Assembly (NCBI GenBank): GCA_964422185.1
Contig: CAYRAG010000070.1
Span: 1 to 7,428, forward strand
Reading direction: 5' to 3'
Source of the DNA: CALXCT01 sp964422185
GTDB lineage: Bacteria; Bacillota; Clostridia; Oscillospirales; Oscillospiraceae
Length of the DNA: 7,428 nucleotides
In this document: one piece after another, positions 4,898 to 7,428 of the stretch
Layout of the letters: the number at the start of each line of letters is the position of its first letter
Numbering within the stretch: the first letter of the stretch is position 1
The notes under the pieces: generated by a model
Database searches by the model: none
Told to the model about the DNA's origin: nothing
What the model saw: only the letters and a program-made list of their open reading frames with translations
Position numbers and translations under genes: made by a program

Positions 4898-6016
4898 ATG
4901 AAAAAGACATTGAAGAGACTGCTGGCGCTCGTGCTCGCCGGCGTATTCGCCCTGGCGCTCGCCGCGTGCGGCGGTTCCGGAGATCAGCCCGCAGAGTCCG
5001 GCTCCGCCAGCCCCGCTCCGTCCGAAAGTGCCGCGCCCGCCCCCAGCGAGTCCGCGGAGCCCTCGGAGAGCGCACCGGCGGCGGAGTACAGAGTCGGCAT
5101 CTGCAAGTATGTGGATGACGCGTCCCTCAACCAGATTGTGGACAACATCAAGGCGCAGCTGGACACCCTGGGCCAGCAGCTCGGCGTGACTTTCACGGTG
5201 GACGACGACAACTGCAATGCGGACGCCACCCTCATGAACCAGATCATCTCCAACTTCATCGCGGATGAGGTCGACCTGATGGTGGGTGTGGCGACGCCCG
5301 TCGCCATGGCCATGCAGGCGGCCACTGCGGACAACGGGATTCCCGTGGTGTTCTCCGCCGTCTCGGATCCCGTGGGCTCCGGGATTGTGGAGTCCATGGA
5401 GGCGCCCGGCGCCAACATCACCGGCACTTCTGACTACCTGGACACCAACGCCATGATGAACCTGATTTTCGCCGCGGATCCGGATGCGGATCTGATCGGC
5501 CTGCTGTACAATCTGGGCCAGGATTCCTCCACCGCCGCCATCGCGGCCGCCAAGGAGTACCTGGACGAGAAGCAGGTGGCTTATAAGGAGTACACCGGCA
5601 CCAACACCGACGAGATCCGCATGGCGGTGCAGGCCATGGTCGCGGACGGCGTGGACGCCGCGTTCACTCCCTCGGACAACACCATCATGACCGCGGAGCT
5701 GGCCATCTATGAGGCCATGATCGACGGCGGCATCGCCCACTACGGCGGCGCGGACTCTTTCGCCCTGAACGGCGCGTTTGTGGGCTACGGCGTGGATTAC
5801 GCCAACCTGGGCGTGGAGACCGCCAACATGGTGGCGGATATCCTGGTGAACGGGGCGGATCCCGCCACCACGCCTGTCATGACCTTTGACAACGGCACCG
5901 CCACGGTCAACACGGACACCTGCACCGGCCTCGGCTTTGACTACGACACCATCGAGGCGGCGTTCGCGCCTCTGTGCACCAAGGTGCAGACCATCGTCAC
6001 CGCGGATTCGTTCTGA
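4898..6016 (+). CDS. trpX: Tryptophan ABC transporter substrate-binding lipoprotein
   Basis: A 372-residue extracellular, membrane-anchored binding protein of the ABC_sub_bind (PF04392-like) family, to which TrpX belongs. A type II signal peptide (MKKTLKRLL, hydrophobic core) ends in the lipobox LAAC with the lipidated cysteine at 24. A Ser/Pro/Ala/Glu linker (25-62) precedes the two-lobed binding domain, starting at YRVGIC (64-69) and including GIPVVFSAVSDPVGSGIV (147-164). GGAGG (4884-4888) lies nine bases before ATG. The Trp substrate is inferred from the T-box specifier and the family; other family members bind other small ligands. The protein contains no tryptophan at all, which suits synthesis under Trp starvation. 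A 95-base spacer separates it from the permease gene, more than the 1 base between the permease and ATPase genes. Confidence 0.9.
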   Translation: MKKTLKRLLALVLAGVFALALAACGGSGDQPAESGSASPAPSESAAPAPSESAEPSESAPAAEYRVGICKYVDDASLNQIVDNIKAQLDTLGQQLGVTFTVDDDNCNADATLMNQIISNFIADEVDLMVGVATPVAMAMQAATADNGIPVVFSAVSDPVGSGIVESMEAPGANITGTSDYLDTNAMMNLIFAADPDADLIGLLYNLGQDSSTAAIAAAKEYLDEKQVAYKEYTGTNTDEIRMAVQAMVADGVDAAFTPSDNTIMTAELAIYEAMIDGGIAHYGGADSFALNGAFVGYGVDYANLGVETANMVADILVNGADPATTPVMTFDNGTATVNTDTCTGLGFDYDTIEAAFAPLCTKVQTIVTADSF

Positions 6017-6076
6017 GAAATCCTGAGTCCTGCCTGAAATTTTACGACGCGTCAGCGGGGGACGGGGGAATGCCTC

Positions 6077-6109
6077 CGTCTCCTGCGGCGTGCCTGTGAG
6101 GAGGAGACG
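6077..6109 (+). promoter_or_regulatory. Hairpin that can mask the trpY ribosome-binding site
   Basis: CGTCTCCT (6077-6084) is perfectly complementary to AGGAGACG (6102-6109), with a 17-base loop. The right arm covers half of the AGGAGG site (6099-6104) that lies seven bases before the trpY ATG. Folding would lower permease translation relative to the binding protein. No T-tract follows, so it is not a terminator. Confidence 0.5.
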
Positions 6110-6111
6110 CC

Positions 6112-7047
6112 ATGAGTGTGGTGTTGATTGTAGGCGAGACCGCCCTGGAGCTGGGCCTGGTCTGTTCCCTGACGGTGCTGGCTCTGTTTCTGAGCTATTC
6201 CATGCTCAATGTCTGCGATCTGTCCACAGACGGCTGCTTTACCCTGGGCGCCTCCGTGGGCGCGGTCGTGGCCATCGCGGGGCACCCCATCCTGGCGCTC
6301 TTCGCCGCCATGGCGGCGGGGGTCTGTTCCGGCTTTATCACCGCCCTGCTCCAGACCAAGATGGGCATTGACAGCCTGCTCTCCGGCATCATCGTCAACA
6401 CGGGGCTGTACTCCATCAATGTGGCGATTATGGGCGGCGCGTCCCTGCTGAATATGAACCGGGCGGACACGGTGTACACCATCGCCCGGGGCGCACTGGA
6501 GGGCACGCCGCTGGCCGGGGTGACGAACATCCTGGTCTCCGCCGGGATTGTGGCCATCGTGGTGGTGGTTCTCACCCTGTTTCTCAACACCCGCCTGGGT
6601 CTCGCCATCCGGGCCACGGGCAACAACCCGGACATGGTCCGCTCTTCCTCCATCAACCCCGCGTTCACGACCATTGTAGGACTGTGCGTGTCCAACGCGT
6701 TCACGGCGCTGTCCGGCTGCCTGCTGGGCCAGATGCAGAAGTCCATGGATATCAACATCGGCACCGGCATGGTCACCATGGCTCTGGCGTCTCTGCTCAT
6801 CGGCGCCACCATCATGGGGCGGGGCGGCATCGCGTTCCGGGCCACGGGCATGGTGGCGGGCGCATTTATCTTCCGCCTGGTGTATACCATCGCCCTGCGC
6901 TTCCGGATGCCGGCCTTTATGCTCAAGCTGGCCTCCTCCATCATTGTCATCCTGGCGCTGACCATCCCCTACCTGAGAAGACGCTGGCCGGAGGTCAGAC
7001 GGCGGATCACCCACCGCAACCTCATGGCGGAAGAGGAGGGGCGCTGA
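6112..7047 (+). CDS. trpY: Tryptophan ABC transporter permease
   Basis: A 311-residue integral membrane protein of the BPD_transp_2 (PF02653) permease family, which pairs with ABC_sub_bind binding proteins. About eight to nine hydrophobic segments are visible (roughly 11-31, 43-57, 60-82, 86-108, 138-159, 183-205, 217-237, 247-262 and 270-287). The cytoplasmic loop GLAIRATGNNPDMVRS (163-178) is the conserved family segment thought to contact the ATPase, and a basic tail ends the protein. AGGAGG (6099-6104) lies seven bases before ATG 6112. It forms the membrane channel of the TrpXYZ importer; tryptophan as substrate is inferred from the upstream T-box. Only one Trp is present (residue 292), in the cytoplasmic tail. 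The stop codon is one base before the ATPase start, indicating tight coupling. Confidence 0.9.
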   Translation: MSVVLIVGETALELGLVCSLTVLALFLSYSMLNVCDLSTDGCFTLGASVGAVVAIAGHPILALFAAMAAGVCSGFITALLQTKMGIDSLLSGIIVNTGLYSINVAIMGGASLLNMNRADTVYTIARGALEGTPLAGVTNILVSAGIVAIVVVVLTLFLNTRLGLAIRATGNNPDMVRSSSINPAFTTIVGLCVSNAFTALSGCLLGQMQKSMDINIGTGMVTMALASLLIGATIMGRGGIAFRATGMVAGAFIFRLVYTIALRFRMPAFMLKLASSIIVILALTIPYLRRRWPEVRRRITHRNLMAEEEGR

Positions 7048-7048
7048 G

Positions 7049-7428
7049 ATGCTGGTACTCAAACATGTCTGCAAGACCTTCAATCCCGGCACGGTGAATG
7101 AGAAAGTGGCGCTCTCGGACATCAACCTCCATCTGGAGCCGGGGGACTTCGCCACCATCATCGGCTCCAACGGCGCAGGCAAGTCCACCCTGTTCAACGC
7201 CATCTGCGGCTCTTTCCTCACGGATCGCGGCGCCATCCTCCTGGATGGGGAGGACATCACTTTCATGCCGGATCACAAACGGGCGAGAACCATCGGGCGG
7301 CTGTTTCAGGATCCCATGCGGGGCAGCGCCCCCGGCATGACCATTGAGGAGAATCTGGCCCTGGCCGCGGGCAGCGGCGGCTGGTTCTCCCGGATGTCCT
7401 CGAAAGACCGCAGCCGGTTCCGGGATCG
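7049..7428 (+). CDS. trpZ: Tryptophan ABC transporter ATP-binding protein, N-terminal part
   Basis: The first 126 residues of an ABC ATPase that continues past the window. The Walker A motif is GSNGAGKST (residues 39-47) and the Q-loop glutamine is residue 87 (GRLFQDP). The signature motif, Walker B and H-loop lie beyond the window. The start has AGGAGG (7034-7039) inside the end of the permease gene, nine bases before ATG, and begins one base after the permease stop, so translation is likely coupled. It should hydrolyse ATP at the cytoplasmic face to power import by the lipoprotein and permease encoded upstream. One Trp is seen (residue 112). Family assignment is firm; substrate rests on operon context and the T-box. 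Confidence 0.92.
   Translation, partial: MLVLKHVCKTFNPGTVNEKVALSDINLHLEPGDFATIIGSNGAGKSTLFNAICGSFLTDRGAILLDGEDITFMPDHKRARTIGRLFQDPMRGSAPGMTIEENLALAAGSGGWFSRMSSKDRSRFRD

Noticed and set aside
4811..5740. 309-residue minus-strand open frame over trpX
   Set aside because: Its composition is rich in Gly, Arg, His and Val, as expected of an antisense shadow of GC-rich coding DNA, with no recognisable domain.
6052..7266. 404-residue minus-strand open frame over trpY and trpZ
   Set aside because: It is an antisense shadow with extreme His/Gly/Arg/Gln content; the plus-strand permease and ATPase explain the region.

Overview
The window looks like chromosomal DNA from a GC-rich, low-oxygen Firmicute (Clostridia, possibly an Oscillospirales-type gut bacterium). 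The evidence is strong GGAGG ribosome-binding sites, a T-box riboswitch, a ferredoxin protein of the kind common in anaerobic clostridia, and lipoproteins with Clostridia-style acidic Ser/Pro linkers. The taxonomic placement is inference.

Layout. (1) Positions 1-1408, plus strand: the C-terminal end of a two-cluster 4Fe-4S ferredoxin protein (EFR1-like), a GC-rich hairpin, then an EamA/DMT-family membrane transporter closed by a strong intrinsic terminator. (2) Positions 1633-2405, minus strand: a lipoprotein of the Ltp family with tandem 50-residue repeats, interrupted by a 100-N assembly gap (1843-1942). The apparent frame break is a gap artefact; the reading frame and repeat periodicity predict a true gap of 59 + 150n bases. 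(3) Positions 2406-3893: a divergent intergenic region with an extended -10 promoter overlapped by an inverted repeat, driving a WYL-domain regulator. (4) Positions 4002-4241: a small hypothetical protein with a CxxC-X13-CxxC metal-binding pattern. (5) Positions 4281-7428: a tryptophan-uptake operon. A consensus sigma-A promoter, with two palindromes just upstream, drives a complete T-box leader whose specifier codon reads TGG (Trp). The leader precedes a substrate-binding lipoprotein, a permease and an ATPase (TrpXYZ type); the ATPase runs off the window end.

How it works together. The trp operon should be transcribed past its leader terminator only when uncharged tRNA-Trp accumulates. Its products are nearly free of tryptophan: none in 372 residues of TrpX, one in 311 of TrpY and one in the visible 126 of TrpZ. 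That suits proteins that must be made during Trp starvation. A hairpin covering the trpY ribosome-binding site may set the ratio of binding protein to permease. The Ltp lipoprotein and the divergent WYL regulator form a plausible phage-interference pair: an Ltp protein of a streptococcal phage blocks superinfecting DNA entry, and WYL proteins often control defence loci. Function here is inferred only from family and position. No CRISPR array, transposase, tRNA or rRNA was found.
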